Of a DNA stretch of 30,070 nt, positions 22,997 to 30,070 are shown one piece after another (within the stretch, counting starts at the first letter, position 1; each line of letters begins with the position of its first letter). Location: assembly GCA_041674745.1 (NCBI GenBank), contig JBAYVD010000019.1, forward strand, positions 1 through 30,070, in the 5' to 3' direction. The DNA comes from UBA2040 sp041674745 (GTDB lineage: Bacteria; Bacteroidota; Bacteroidia; Flavobacteriales_D; Crocinitomicaceae). Position numbers and translations under genes: made by a program. The notes beneath the pieces were generated by a model, which was not told where the DNA came from, ran no database searches, and saw nothing but the letters and a program-made list of their open reading frames with translations.

Positions 22997-25243
22997 CTAC
23001 AAAACTTGTTGGTAACTCGCCGTTGCTTTTTTCAAATTCTCAGAAAGGGATTTTAACCAATTCAGCTGACTGGTGATGAGATAGGCCTCCTGCAAATGGT
23101 GCAAGGTTTCCGTGTTCATTTCCGTATTGCCTTGTTGGATGCTTTCATCACGTTCGTGTGATAAATCATGAAAGGCTTTCATCAAAGTTTCTTGCGCCGC
23201 CTCAATGGTTGCTGTGTCGGCCGGTAAGTTGGGCGAAACACCTTCCAATTCGGCACAGGCTTGCTGCAAGGTGTTGGCGATTTTTGTAATCAGGACGTCA
23301 AATTCTTTCGAAGCGGGCGTGGTTTGATGATTGAGAATAAAACTACCAATCGAAGCAATCGCGGAAACCATGGTTTGATTCAATGTGACCAGCTTGTAGA
23401 CCAATTGAAATTCCTTTTGCTTGGATTTTGGATCTTGGGTCAAACGCTGGAAAGCAGCATTCAGGTTGCTGATGGCCATAAAGACTTCTTTCCGCGCGAT
23501 TTTATACGCCAATTGCTTTTGGGTTTTGTCGTGGTATAAATCGTGGGTAGCTAAGAGATAATTTTTGTTTTTTTTCAGCGCGTTTAACAGCACATCTTTC
23601 AAATTGTAAATTTCCCATCTGGGCCACAAAAGGTAATTCGCGACTATGGCAATTGTAGCTCCAATCACCGTGTCGATTACGCGGTATTGAATTACTTCAA
23701 AGGCATTGGGGTTCATCAAAGAGTATATAAATATGATATTGATGGTGATGAAGGCGGCTGCTGATTTGTAGTTTTGCTGTAAGAGGGCAAAAGCAAGCGT
23801 TAAAGAGATAATCGCGAGCACTCCGTAAATGATTACGTTCTGTGTGAGCAATACAATTCCAATCGCTACTGTCGCTCCGATTAACGTTCCGATAATTCTG
23901 TCTTTGGTGCGCTCTTTTGTCAAGCCATAATTCGGTCGCATAATCACGACAATCGACAAGAGAATCCAATAGGCGTTTTGAATATCCAAATACATGCCGA
24001 GAACAAAAGCAAACAACATCGCCACGGTAAACCGAAGCGAATGGCGGAACATATTGGAACTAAAACTGAGGTTTTGGACCAGAATGCTGAAGTGGTATTC
24101 TTGCAAGGTGAGAAATTGGCTGGCATCTTGACGTTTTAGGGAAACTCGGGATGCTTCTTTCACATTCGCCATTACCCGTCGAATGGCGCGAACTTCTTCG
24201 ACCAACAAGGCTTGGTAATCGTAGAGATTTCGCAAGAGCAGCGCTCCTTCTCTTGCTTTGGGCAATTGCACATCGTCGAAATACACCCGGATGGCATCTT
24301 CTGCGTTGGCCAAGGCTTTCATCAATTTTTCTTTGTTGGGAAGAGGTTGGTTTTGGATCAGCAATTCTGAGAGTTGGATGAGGTGATTGCCGAGTACTTT
24401 GTTCAGATTTTTTGACGCTTTTAGGTGCTGTTCTTTGCCTTGAAACAAACGGTCGATTTCGTGGTAATCGAGGTGTTTGGCTTCGATCAATTCAAAGATG
24501 TTGATGGAGGAAATCAACATCAACAATTGCTTTTCAGCGTAATGCGATCGGCCCGATCGTTTTCGGTCAATGAGAAGTACCTCGCGCAAGGTTTCATGCT
24601 TTTCATTGATTTGTGTTTGCAAGACCAAAGCTTGTTGCATGAGCGCTTCCCGTTCGTCAATTTTCGTCAACAAGCGCGCTCTGACTTTCAAATAATTCCC
24701 GATGAGTAGGAGCGTATCGGAGAGCAATTGGTTGTTGTCTTTTTTGGGAGCCAATTTCTGAAAAGCGAAGGAAACCAGCAAATACCAAAGTCCGCCAACG
24801 CCCATCAAACCAACGTGCGTGAAAATGGCTTCTGCGGTTTCTTTTTGAATAGCAAAAGCCAGTACCATCGACAACAAACCCGAAAACGACACCAAAGAAG
24901 CGCGGAAACCGTAGACGGAAATCAGCGAAATGAAAAAGGAAATAACCGCCATCGCGAGGAGCAAGAGGAAGAAATACGGTTTTAAAAAGAGAATGATGGT
25001 GGTGATGAGCATGGTGAATCCAATGCTGATCAAAATGGCGTTGAACTTCCGTTTTAAACTGCCGGGAATATCACCGGGCGCATTTAAAAAAGCGCCCACA
25101 ATGATTGCGGGTGCATACTGCACAACGCCGAAAGCGTAGAGAACTGCCAAAGGTGTCACCACGGCAAAGGATAGCCGTAAACCTTTGTAAAAGTTGGAGC
25201 CTCTTAAAAATAGCTCAATGTTTTTAAGTTGTTCGCGGAGCAT
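22997..25243 (-). CDS. FUSC-family inner-membrane protein (YccS/YhfK-like)
   Basis: 748 residues. It has two hydrophobic blocks (about 18-165 and 400-530), each with about five to six membrane segments and each followed by a long helical cytoplasmic region. LRLSFAVVTPLAVLYAFGVV and VGAFLNAPGDIPGSLKRKF mark the first block; FRHSLRFTVAMLFAFVLGMY, RPNYGLTKERTKDRIIGTLI and IQYRVIDTVIGATIAIVANY mark the second. The second block has the fusaric-acid-resistance (FUSC) signature. The arrangement matches YccS. Substrates of this group are unclear; aromatic acids have been proposed for relatives. It stands alone, with no membrane-fusion or outer-membrane partner next to it. Confidence 0.88.
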   Translation of the reverse strand: MLREQLKNIELFLRGSNFYKGLRLSFAVVTPLAVLYAFGVVQYAPAIIVGAFLNAPGDIPGSLKRKFNAILISIGFTMLITTIILFLKPYFFLLLLAMAVISFFISLISVYGFRASLVSFSGLLSMVLAFAIQKETAEAIFTHVGLMGVGGLWYLLVSFAFQKLAPKKDNNQLLSDTLLLIGNYLKVRARLLTKIDEREALMQQALVLQTQINEKHETLREVLLIDRKRSGRSHYAEKQLLMLISSINIFELIEAKHLDYHEIDRLFQGKEQHLKASKNLNKVLGNHLIQLSELLIQNQPLPNKEKLMKALANAEDAIRVYFDDVQLPKAREGALLLRNLYDYQALLVEEVRAIRRVMANVKEASRVSLKRQDASQFLTLQEYHFSILVQNLSFSSNMFRHSLRFTVAMLFAFVLGMYLDIQNAYWILLSIVVIMRPNYGLTKERTKDRIIGTLIGATVAIGIVLLTQNVIIYGVLAIISLTLAFALLQQNYKSAAAFITINIIFIYSLMNPNAFEVIQYRVIDTVIGATIAIVANYLLWPRWEIYNLKDVLLNALKKNKNYLLATHDLYHDKTQKQLAYKIARKEVFMAISNLNAAFQRLTQDPKSKQKEFQLVYKLVTLNQTMVSAIASIGSFILNHQTTPASKEFDVLITKIANTLQQACAELEGVSPNLPADTATIEAAQETLMKAFHDLSHERDESIQQGNTEMNTETLHHLQEAYLITSQLNWLKSLSENLKKATASYQQVL

Positions 25244-25391
25244 AAATTATCTGAAGACAAAGATAGCTTATTTGGGGGAGAGTGAGAGGGATGAGGTTAT
25301 GAACTAAGTAAGATTTATTAGCGCTAAATCGCAGCTTCGATTGTTTTTTTCGGTAGCCATGTTTCATCCCTTGTTGCGAGGGAAACCGATA

Positions 25392-26237
25392 TTATTCATA
25401 AATTGGCATACGACTTTTAATTTTTGATTTACGCTGAACACGACCGGTTTTTGCATCGATTTCCATTTTATACTGTATAAAAATTAGGCAGCCATTTGTA
25501 TGGGCGCAATCGCCTTTGTGCGTGCTGCCTCCTCTTTTTGTGGAATGGATGATCCAGGTGTCTAAGTTGGCGTTCAATTCAACTTGGGGTTTGAAAATGT
25601 CGTCGTTATTTAAGTAATAACCTCTTCTTTTTGCGATTCGAATGGCCTTTCCTTTGGAAATGGGAACGGAATTTTCGCGATTTTCTTTTTGTTGATATCG
25701 ATGGTCTAATTCAAGCATTTCAGCTTTCGTTAATAGGTAGGAGCTGTTGTATTCGCGCATGGGCAAAATCGTTTGGCCAGTCGAGTCGAGATAGCCCCAC
25801 TTGCCGTCTCTGTTCGCTACGTAAAACAAACTCTTGAATCGTTTCATGTCGTCATAAACAAAAGGAATCACCGCTTTACCGGTTTTGTCCATGACGCCCC
25901 ATTGGTCGTTTTTAACCGCCAGCGTTAGACCATTTGAAAAGGTGTTTGCTCCTAGTTTATCTTGGTATATCAACGGAATGAGGATGGTTCGGTTGGAGTC
26001 AATAAATCCGACTTGCTCATTGTATTGCACGGTGGCCATTCCATCCGAATACCGAAAACCATGAATTGCTACTGGATAAATGGAGTCCATCTTTCTCGCA
26101 TAAGGGGATTCCCAATAAAACGAGTCTCGGATCAAAGAATTTTCATAGCTCCACTTGGCTCCAACTGAAAATTTGGCGGACTGGGCAGAACCGAAAAAGA
26201 TGGAAAAGAGAAAAAGGATGGCAACGGACGTTTTCAT
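25392..26237 (-). CDS. Secreted WG-repeat protein
   Basis: 281 residues. The signal peptide (about 1-20) is MKTSVAILFLFSIFFGSAQS. Three WG repeats follow: VGFIDSNRTILIPLIYQ, WGVMDKTGKAVIPFVYDD and WGYLDSTGQTILPM. The C-terminal 100 residues (GKAIRIAKRRGYYLNNDD, TWIIHSTKRGG, a Cys pair in GDCAHTNGC, and YKMEIDAKTGRVQ) look like a PepSY-type strand-helix domain. Such proteins are common in Bacteroidota; their function is unknown. The start lies 15 bases after the stop of a small membrane-protein gene, so the two are probably co-transcribed. Confidence 0.85.
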   Translation of the reverse strand: MKTSVAILFLFSIFFGSAQSAKFSVGAKWSYENSLIRDSFYWESPYARKMDSIYPVAIHGFRYSDGMATVQYNEQVGFIDSNRTILIPLIYQDKLGANTFSNGLTLAVKNDQWGVMDKTGKAVIPFVYDDMKRFKSLFYVANRDGKWGYLDSTGQTILPMREYNSSYLLTKAEMLELDHRYQQKENRENSVPISKGKAIRIAKRRGYYLNNDDIFKPQVELNANLDTWIIHSTKRGGSTHKGDCAHTNGCLIFIQYKMEIDAKTGRVQRKSKIKSRMPIYE

Positions 26238-26251
26238 TTGGTTTCACAGGG

Positions 26252-26500
26252 CTATTTCAAATACAATTCTCGGAAATGCTGAATTCGATAGCCAGGAATG
26301 ATCATTTTCCATATTTCTTTTTTCCGAATAATCTGCTTTTCCACCAGTTTTTTTCCGTCTGTGAAGGTTCTGTAAATGAGTGCGTAAAATAACAGCAGTC
26401 CAATCGATAAGGTTGGGTGGATTAAGTCCGTTTGGCTGAGCCAAAGTAGCAAGGCCAGTGGAGCTAAAATCAGAAGGTAAAAGGGGAGTAGGTTTTTCAT
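26252..26500 (-). CDS. Small membrane protein
   Basis: 82 residues with two hydrophobic helices (about 4-21, NLLPFYLLILAPLALLLWL, and 29-45, HPTLSIGLLLFYALIY) and a basic C-terminal tail. I do not recognise a family. It is upstream of the WG-repeat gene with 14 bases between. An alternative frame over the same bases looks less protein-like. Confidence 0.65.
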   Translation of the reverse strand: MKNLLPFYLLILAPLALLLWLSQTDLIHPTLSIGLLLFYALIYRTFTDGKKLVEKQIIRKKEIWKMIIPGYRIQHFRELYLK

Positions 26501-26564
26501 ATTGGTTCTATTGTTTTTTAAAGGTCCCGAAAAAATGGTGTGTTATGTACATTTATGAAAGGAA

Positions 26565-26643
26565 GCTAACGTTTTCCAAATAGGCAAAGGCGCCTATCAA
26601 ATATAGTACTTTTTGCGCTTTTGCTTATTTGGTGTTAGTGGTT
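26565..26643 (-). repeat. attC-like site closing array 2
   Basis: CCAAATAGGCAAAGGCGC (26576-26593) pairs with GCGCTTTTGCTTATTTGG (26615-26632) at 16 of 18 positions. The outer ends are GCTAAC (26565-26570, the core on the minus strand) and GTTAGTGGT (26634-26642, the opening arm). It is the best-formed hairpin of the short sites. The end of the cassette gene runs into it. Confidence 0.78.
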
Positions 26644-27311
26644 GGTTCATTAATTCCGTCAATCGCTTGTTTAACATTGTTACCCCAAATTACAGCGTAG
26701 TTATTTGCAAAGTCATCTGTTTGTTTTGAGTTCGCCTTACTCCAAAAACGTTGATACATATGATCTACAGAATGACCAATTTCGTTTAGTAGCAATTTTT
26801 CCAAATAGTACTTCTTATAGCTTTCAGATGTCCATTGCAAATACCATCCGTTTTTGTCATGTTGTAAGTCAGTACAATATTGCTTGTAAAAACTCAATTG
26901 TTTAGTTGTCGGTTTAGTTTGTCCAAATATCATTCTGTTATCGTTCGGAACCGCATAAAGTTTTATGACGTAAACTTTGCTTCCACAAATGAATTCTGCC
27001 TGCAACGTTTCACCTTTATAATATTCTGACTTCTTCACTTTGTCTAGCCAAAAGTGAGTCAAATATTCCGTATGTTCTTTGGGAAGTTTTTTAAGCGTTT
27101 CCTTGATCTCATCAATTGTTACAGGAAAATAAAAATCTCTTGAAGCATTGGCTTGAATAAAAATTGGTGTTTCTTGTCCGAGTGTCGGAGGCAAAAGACT
27201 ATGCTTTCTCTCAAAAATTCCATCAGTACATTTCAATCGCATTCGTCCACCGTGAATGTCTCCAAACTTTCTGTTCTTTTTCCAAGCTGTTTCTTTACGA
27301 TTTTGTGTCAT
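26625..27311 (-). CDS. Cassette protein with a degenerate zincin-like motif
   Basis: 228 residues, no signal peptide. I do not recognise a named family. LLLNEIGHSVDHMYQRFW (about 173-190) followed by KQTDDFANNYAVIWG (about 197-210) resembles the HExGHxxD ... DFAxxYA arrangement of zinc-dependent proteins, but the first His is Asn176. Glu177, His180 and Asp199/200 remain, so it may bind metal weakly or have lost catalysis. The last codons and the stop lie inside the attC-like site (26565-26643), so the C-terminal NEPTTNTK is partly set by the recombination site. The leader is 28 bases long with no promoter seen. Confidence 0.75.
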   Translation of the reverse strand: MTQNRKETAWKKNRKFGDIHGGRMRLKCTDGIFERKHSLLPPTLGQETPIFIQANASRDFYFPVTIDEIKETLKKLPKEHTEYLTHFWLDKVKKSEYYKGETLQAEFICGSKVYVIKLYAVPNDNRMIFGQTKPTTKQLSFYKQYCTDLQHDKNGWYLQWTSESYKKYYLEKLLLNEIGHSVDHMYQRFWSKANSKQTDDFANNYAVIWGNNVKQAIDGINEPTTNTK

Positions 27312-27332
27312 TGGGTTGTGTCGTTTTGCTTA

Positions 27333-27387
27333 CCACTAACGATTGCGCTTTACACCGCGCAGTGGAGTATAGGGCGTGTTATAAGCC
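27333..27387 (-). repeat. attC-like site, shortest type
   Basis: CCACTAAC (27333-27340, core on the minus strand) and GTTATAAGCC (27378-27387, opening arm). Only 37 bases lie between. The inner pairing (CGC..TA.AC against GT.TA..GCG) is weak, but both ends agree with their cassettes at the boundaries. Confidence 0.65.
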
Positions 27388-27388
27388 T

Positions 27389-28324
27389 TTATTTTAATTC
27401 CCATTGTCCTGAAAAAGCCTCACTTATTTTTTCCTCTTGTAAAGATTCCAAATCAATAATATAAATATCGCTTTGCCATGTGTCTAAATTGCCTTCTTTT
27501 TCGTTACGAGAAAATAAAATATATCTTTCATCTTTGGAAAATGTAGGATTATTAAAGTAACCAGTTTTTAAGATGTCAATTTTCATTGTTTTAATATTGA
27601 CCTTTTGAAGGGATGGCTTTTCATTTGTTTCCCAAAGACTAGGGTAGTAACAGAAAATAACGTTTTCACTAGATGGTGCAATTTGTGGTTCAAAAAATCC
27701 ACTTCCAGTTTTGGAATTAAAATTTCCCGGGTTTTTAGCTAATAATATTGTATCCAATTTGTCAACGTAGTAAATGCTCCCCCGATATGAAAAAACGGAC
27801 TTAGTGCCTAGTGTTTGATTTGTATAAAATCGTGGTTTAAAATTATTATAAGTTGTTCCTTTATATGACCCTGATGAACCCTTATAAATCATTGTTGTGT
27901 CTGCGATTAAAGTTGAATTGTTATTACTAGAATATTGCAAAATTTTCACATTCAATTTAGAGTGGCCGATTACCTCGTAAACAACCTTTTTCGTTAACCA
28001 GTTTTTACCAGTTCGTAGGTCGACCGAATAATAATCATTAAAATACCTTTCACCTCCTGATTCTGTTGTTGAAGTCTGTAGAAATTCTCTTTCTCCTTTA
28101 ATTCCAAATGTTAAGGTGTCATTAAATAAAGAATATGGCTCATCAAGAAATACTTGAGTATTTGAAGCTTTAAAAATAAGTTCTTCCTTTTTTGTCTCAG
28201 GGTTATATAAATAAATCCCGTTTTTGTCCTTAAACAAATATATCGATTGATTCAATTTATCATTTTGTCCTATACAATTACTGAAAAATACAGAATTTAT
28301 GACAAGTATTATTATGCTCTTCAT
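27389..28324 (-). CDS. Cassette-borne secreted protein with PD40/TolB-like repeats
   Basis: 311 residues. An N-terminal export signal (MKSIIILVINSVFFSNCIGQ) may be a lipoprotein signal with Cys17, though FSNC is not an ideal lipobox. Strand-rich repeats follow, of the WD40-like PD40 type: SIYLFKDKNGIYLYNPETKK near the start, IAPSSENVIFCYYP in the middle, and NPTFSKDERYILFSRNE then SDIYIIDLESLQEEKI at the end. A beta-propeller or part of one is likely. It is strongly AT-rich compared with the hom and aroA region. The stop codon is one base from the end-site arm GTTATAAGCC, so the cassette has no spare sequence after the gene. Function unknown. Confidence 0.82.
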   Translation of the reverse strand: MKSIIILVINSVFFSNCIGQNDKLNQSIYLFKDKNGIYLYNPETKKEELIFKASNTQVFLDEPYSLFNDTLTFGIKGEREFLQTSTTESGGERYFNDYYSVDLRTGKNWLTKKVVYEVIGHSKLNVKILQYSSNNNSTLIADTTMIYKGSSGSYKGTTYNNFKPRFYTNQTLGTKSVFSYRGSIYYVDKLDTILLAKNPGNFNSKTGSGFFEPQIAPSSENVIFCYYPSLWETNEKPSLQKVNIKTMKIDILKTGYFNNPTFSKDERYILFSRNEKEGNLDTWQSDIYIIDLESLQEEKISEAFSGQWELK

Positions 28325-28349
28325 GAAATTTTAGGTTTCTATTTATCAT

Positions 28350-28491
28350 GGCTTATAACGTTTTGCCGCCTGGCGCACGGCCCGACTCTTTAAATAAATT
28401 ATAGTTTCGAAGTTAAACTTATTTTCCTTTAAATTTTCCGTTCTTTCGAAGTAAGAATAGGAGGGTTGGCGCTAGACGGCTGTTATAGGTA
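28350..28491 (-). repeat. attC-like recombination site, long conserved type
   Basis: GGCTTATAAC (28350-28359) and GTTATAGGTA (28482-28491) are the outer ends. On the minus strand it begins TAACAGCCGTCTAGCGCC and ends with GAGTCGGGCCGTGCGCCAG then GCGGCAAAACGTTAT. The outer 26 bases at one end (25 of 26) and a 22-base block near the other end are shared with the site at 15475-15612; the centres have diverged. Confidence 0.82.
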
Positions 28492-28492
28492 T

Positions 28493-28987
28493 TTATTTCA
28501 AATTATCGTTCATAAGTAAACGGATGGATTCAAAATAACCTGTTTCAAAAGTGATTGATCGAATTTCTTCAAATGAAAAATCAAATTCATAGCTCTCAAT
28601 GATTTCACCAGTCGAATCAATCATATTTATTGTAAAATCATCATCATCAATCTTATCGAATTTGCCGTAAAATAATTCATCGCCATCGTCATCTTGGAAT
28701 TCAAATAATCCATATTTAGATTCTATTTGAGTTAAAATTTCTTGAGGACTATCTAGTTTAATATCGGGTATTTCAGAAGAAACTTTTTTCAGTTTTAAAA
28801 CTCGTTCGATTAGCGCTTCCTTTTCTCCGCTGTTTCGACTTTCAACCCAATTTTTACGGTAAATTTTGAACCCATCAATTTGATAATCCACAGGAATATG
28901 TTTTACAAGAATCCAGTTGTCATTTTCAAACAACAACATTCCTGTTTCGTCATCTTCCCATCCATTTATTTTATATGTTTCAATCAT
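28493..28987 (-). CDS. Cassette-borne acidic cytoplasmic protein of unknown function
   Basis: 164 residues, no signal peptide and no membrane segment. Acidic, with WILVKHIPVDYQIDGFKIYR near the N terminus and an Asp-rich middle (EFQDDDGDELFYGKFDKIDD). The C-terminal half looks strand-rich (FTINMIDSTGEIIESYEF, FEEIRSITFETGYFESI). I do not recognise it with certainty; similar short proteins occur singly in other Bacteroidota accessory regions. The gene lies 29 bases from the cassette start and its stop directly precedes the end site. Confidence 0.75.
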   Translation of the reverse strand: MIETYKINGWEDDETGMLLFENDNWILVKHIPVDYQIDGFKIYRKNWVESRNSGEKEALIERVLKLKKVSSEIPDIKLDSPQEILTQIESKYGLFEFQDDDGDELFYGKFDKIDDDDFTINMIDSTGEIIESYEFDFSFEEIRSITFETGYFESIRLLMNDNLK

Positions 28988-29007
28988 GGTTTACACAGTT
29001 CGTCAGT

Positions 29008-29145
29008 TACCTATAACGGTTCTCATATTTGCGAAGGCGGGGAATTTTAGCACAAATGTTCATTTGAAAAACCGAACTTGAACCTAGCACTAAACTTTCA
29101 TAGAAGCACAACCCCCCCGCTTTTGCAAATATGATGTTATGCCTA
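29008..29145 (-). repeat. attC-like recombination site with an 18-bp stem
   Basis: ATATTTGCGAAGGCGGGG (29025-29042) pairs with CCCCGCTTTTGCAAATAT (29115-29132) with two mismatched positions. Outer ends are TACCTATAAC (29008-29017) and GTTATGCCTA (29136-29145). The large loop of about 70 bases resembles the long sites. Confidence 0.8.
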
Positions 29146-29166
29146 GGCTTTCTTTTCATTCATCTG

Positions 29167-29913
29167 TCAGCTTGTTGTGAAATATTCAATTAATAATTTG
29201 TTTCCTTGTCGCCACTTTATCCAGCCTGATTTTATTTTCGTTTTGCTATCTGTATAGCTCTCGTCACAATAGTCAGCCGTAAATATTTCAATCCATTCTC
29301 CTTTCATTGATTTTACTTGAAAACAGTCTTGTCCTTTATAAATTATTTCGTCCGAGTTGTCGGTTGGTGAAACTCTAATTTTTTGTTGTTGGTTTGGCAG
29401 TCTTGCAACTCCAAACATTTCTGTTAAATAGTTTTCCCAATTTTTAAAAGTTGTCAAATCACTTTTCTTAAGCCATAGCGTCTCTCCAGTTTCATTGTTT
29501 ACAACAATGTTTAACCAACTGTCATTATTTGTCAAGCAACGAAAAACGAATTGGGAATAGTCAAGCCATAAAATCTCTGGTTTTAACCATTCTTTATGTT
29601 TGTCAAGGTCACGAATGTTCCAACTATTAATTGTCTTGTCGTTAAAAAACTGAATTGTTCTTATGGCCTTTTTGTCGTTAGGTGTCGAATAGAAGTTTAA
29701 AGTTGTTTTGTCGTCAAAGTTGATTGAAACGAGTCCAAGTCCGAGGTCTGTCTCTAACGAATCAAGTCTATTTGATTTGAATACTTTATCTTGGGTGTCT
29801 TTAATTTCAGTCGCAATAGAGTCAATAGACTTATTATATCTATTGTCCTGTCTCTGGTTACAAGCGGCCAAAACAGTCAAAATAGTTGTTAGTATTATGA
29901 AAATTATTCTCAT
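29167..29913 (-). CDS. Cassette-borne lipoprotein of unknown function
   Basis: 248 residues. A clear lipoprotein signal, MRIIFIILTTILTVLAAC, has Cys18 as lipid site, followed by a charged helical stretch (NRYNKSIDSIATEIKDTQDK). The body is strand-rich with several Trp (INSWNIRDLDKHKEWLKPEI, TGETLWLKKSDLTTFKNWEN). The C-terminal part, KIRVSPTDNSDEIIYKGQDC to IKSGWIKWRQGNKLLIEYF, has the look of a small SH3-like barrel, which is inference. It begins 40 bases after the cassette boundary, with no -7 box in the leader. Confidence 0.8.
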   Translation of the reverse strand: MRIIFIILTTILTVLAACNQRQDNRYNKSIDSIATEIKDTQDKVFKSNRLDSLETDLGLGLVSINFDDKTTLNFYSTPNDKKAIRTIQFFNDKTINSWNIRDLDKHKEWLKPEILWLDYSQFVFRCLTNNDSWLNIVVNNETGETLWLKKSDLTTFKNWENYLTEMFGVARLPNQQQKIRVSPTDNSDEIIYKGQDCFQVKSMKGEWIEIFTADYCDESYTDSKTKIKSGWIKWRQGNKLLIEYFTTS

Positions 29914-29945
29914 TGTCGTTACTTGTTACGTGTCGTCATAAGCTT

Positions 29946-30028
29946 AGGCATAACGTATAGAAGTTTGACTCGATCAGAAATCTCAAGTTTAAAAGTAAAC
30001 TGAATGAGTCAAACTTCGTGTTATGTCG
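29946..30028 (-). repeat. attC-like site of a further cassette at the window edge
   Basis: AAGTTTGACTC (29961-29971) and GAGTCAAACTT (30006-30016) form a perfect 11-bp inverted repeat. Outer ends are AGGCATAAC (29946-29954) and GTTATGTCG (30020-30028). The opening arm CGACATAAC (minus strand) predicts that the cassette to which it belongs starts with GTTATGTCG beyond the window edge. Confidence 0.75.
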
Positions 30029-30070
30029 AGTTATTTTTAAATTAAAGATAGAAAAAATAACGAAGTTGGG

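Larger units (their letters stand above)
26570..30070 (-). mobile_element. Integron-like gene cassette array 2 (four complete cassettes, continues past the right edge)
   Basis: Read on the minus strand, cassettes are 29953-29017, 29016-28359, 28358-27340 and 27339-26570; the site of one more cassette is at 29946-30028. Core starts and own end arms match at 9 or 10 of 10 positions: GTTATGCCTA, GTTATAGGTA, GTTATAAGCC and GTTAGTGGTa/t. Adjacent cassettes differ in these tails. All genes point the same way, start 29-40 bases after the boundary and lack a visible -7 box. No integrase is in the window. The array points opposite to array 1, with about 10 kb of ordinary chromosome between. Confidence 0.8.

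Noticed and set aside
26542..26570. GTTATGTAC at 26542 followed by GCTAAC at 26565, as another attC-like site
   Set aside because: Only 28 bases apart, with no inner stem and no gene between this point and a matching core. The core at 26565-26570 already closes the last cassette.
15475..28491. Interpreting the inverted repeats between cassette genes simply as transcription terminators
   Set aside because: They lack T tracts at the base of the stems, the loops are long (up to about 70 bases) and the outer ends pair within cassettes, not across junctions.
30030..30061. GTTATTTTT and AAAAATAAC near the right edge as a tiny empty cassette
   Set aside because: The bases are low-complexity A/T and the start does not match the opening arm at 30020-30028. 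The window ends too soon to decide.
1..30070. CRISPR array, phage genes, further tRNA genes
   Set aside because: No regularly spaced identical repeats, no phage structural genes and no tRNA-like cloverleaf with T-loop and acceptor end were seen.

Overview
The window comes from a chromosome of a Bacteroidota bacterium, most likely Flavobacteriales and perhaps near Fluviicola/Crocinitomicaceae; the genus is a guess. Supporting signs are TAnnTTTG-type -7 promoter elements, a carboxypeptidase-regulatory-like/TonB receptor next to a lipoprotein, A-rich ribosome-binding regions, a DAHP synthase-chorismate mutase fusion, and many signal peptides ending in AQ.

Layout: 1-250 holds the 3' end of a 5S rRNA, its terminator, a small multibranch structured element and a near-copy of the terminator. 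830-10970 looks like a phosphate-type regulatory and transport region: a PhoR/PhoB-like pair (minus strand), a TonB-dependent receptor, a highly expressed-looking lipoprotein, a second PhoB-like regulator without a kinase, a candidate small RNA, a Na+/phosphate cotransporter fused to a PhoU-like domain, and an RprY-like regulator. Three promoters in the first part of this region carry hexamers spaced about 11 bp apart, the arrangement used by PhoB/OmpR regulators. 10973-14545 is housekeeping: tsaB, the DAHP synthase-chorismate mutase fusion overlapping aroA, and a DUF1398 gene. 16932-19629 (minus) is a methionine-branch operon, PLP-dependent sulfur enzyme then homoserine dehydrogenase, under a SAM-I riboswitch whose terminator and antiterminator can both be read. 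19812-26500 holds an OmpA-like protein, a DinB-like protein, a formylglycine-enzyme-like protein, a large FUSC membrane protein, a WG-repeat protein and a small membrane protein.

The most notable content is two arrays of mobile gene cassettes that resemble integron cassettes, with no integrase in the window: 14880-16876 (plus strand, three cassettes) and 26570 to the right edge (minus strand, four complete cassettes and the recombination site of a fifth). Each cassette has one short gene or one toxin-antitoxin pair, then a 55-140 bp imperfect inverted repeat. In all seven complete cassettes the first ten bases (GTTA plus a variable tail) are the reverse complement of the bases that open the same cassette's terminal repeat, at 9 or 10 of 10 positions. 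They do not match the neighbouring cassette beyond the shared core. That is the mark left by site-specific insertion of circular cassettes at G|TT. Most cassette genes start within 10-45 bases of the boundary and seem to lack promoters. The parDE-like pair is the exception, with its own palindromic operator and promoter. Cassette products are small secreted proteins or lipoproteins, an LprI-like protein, a toxin-antitoxin pair and proteins of unknown function.
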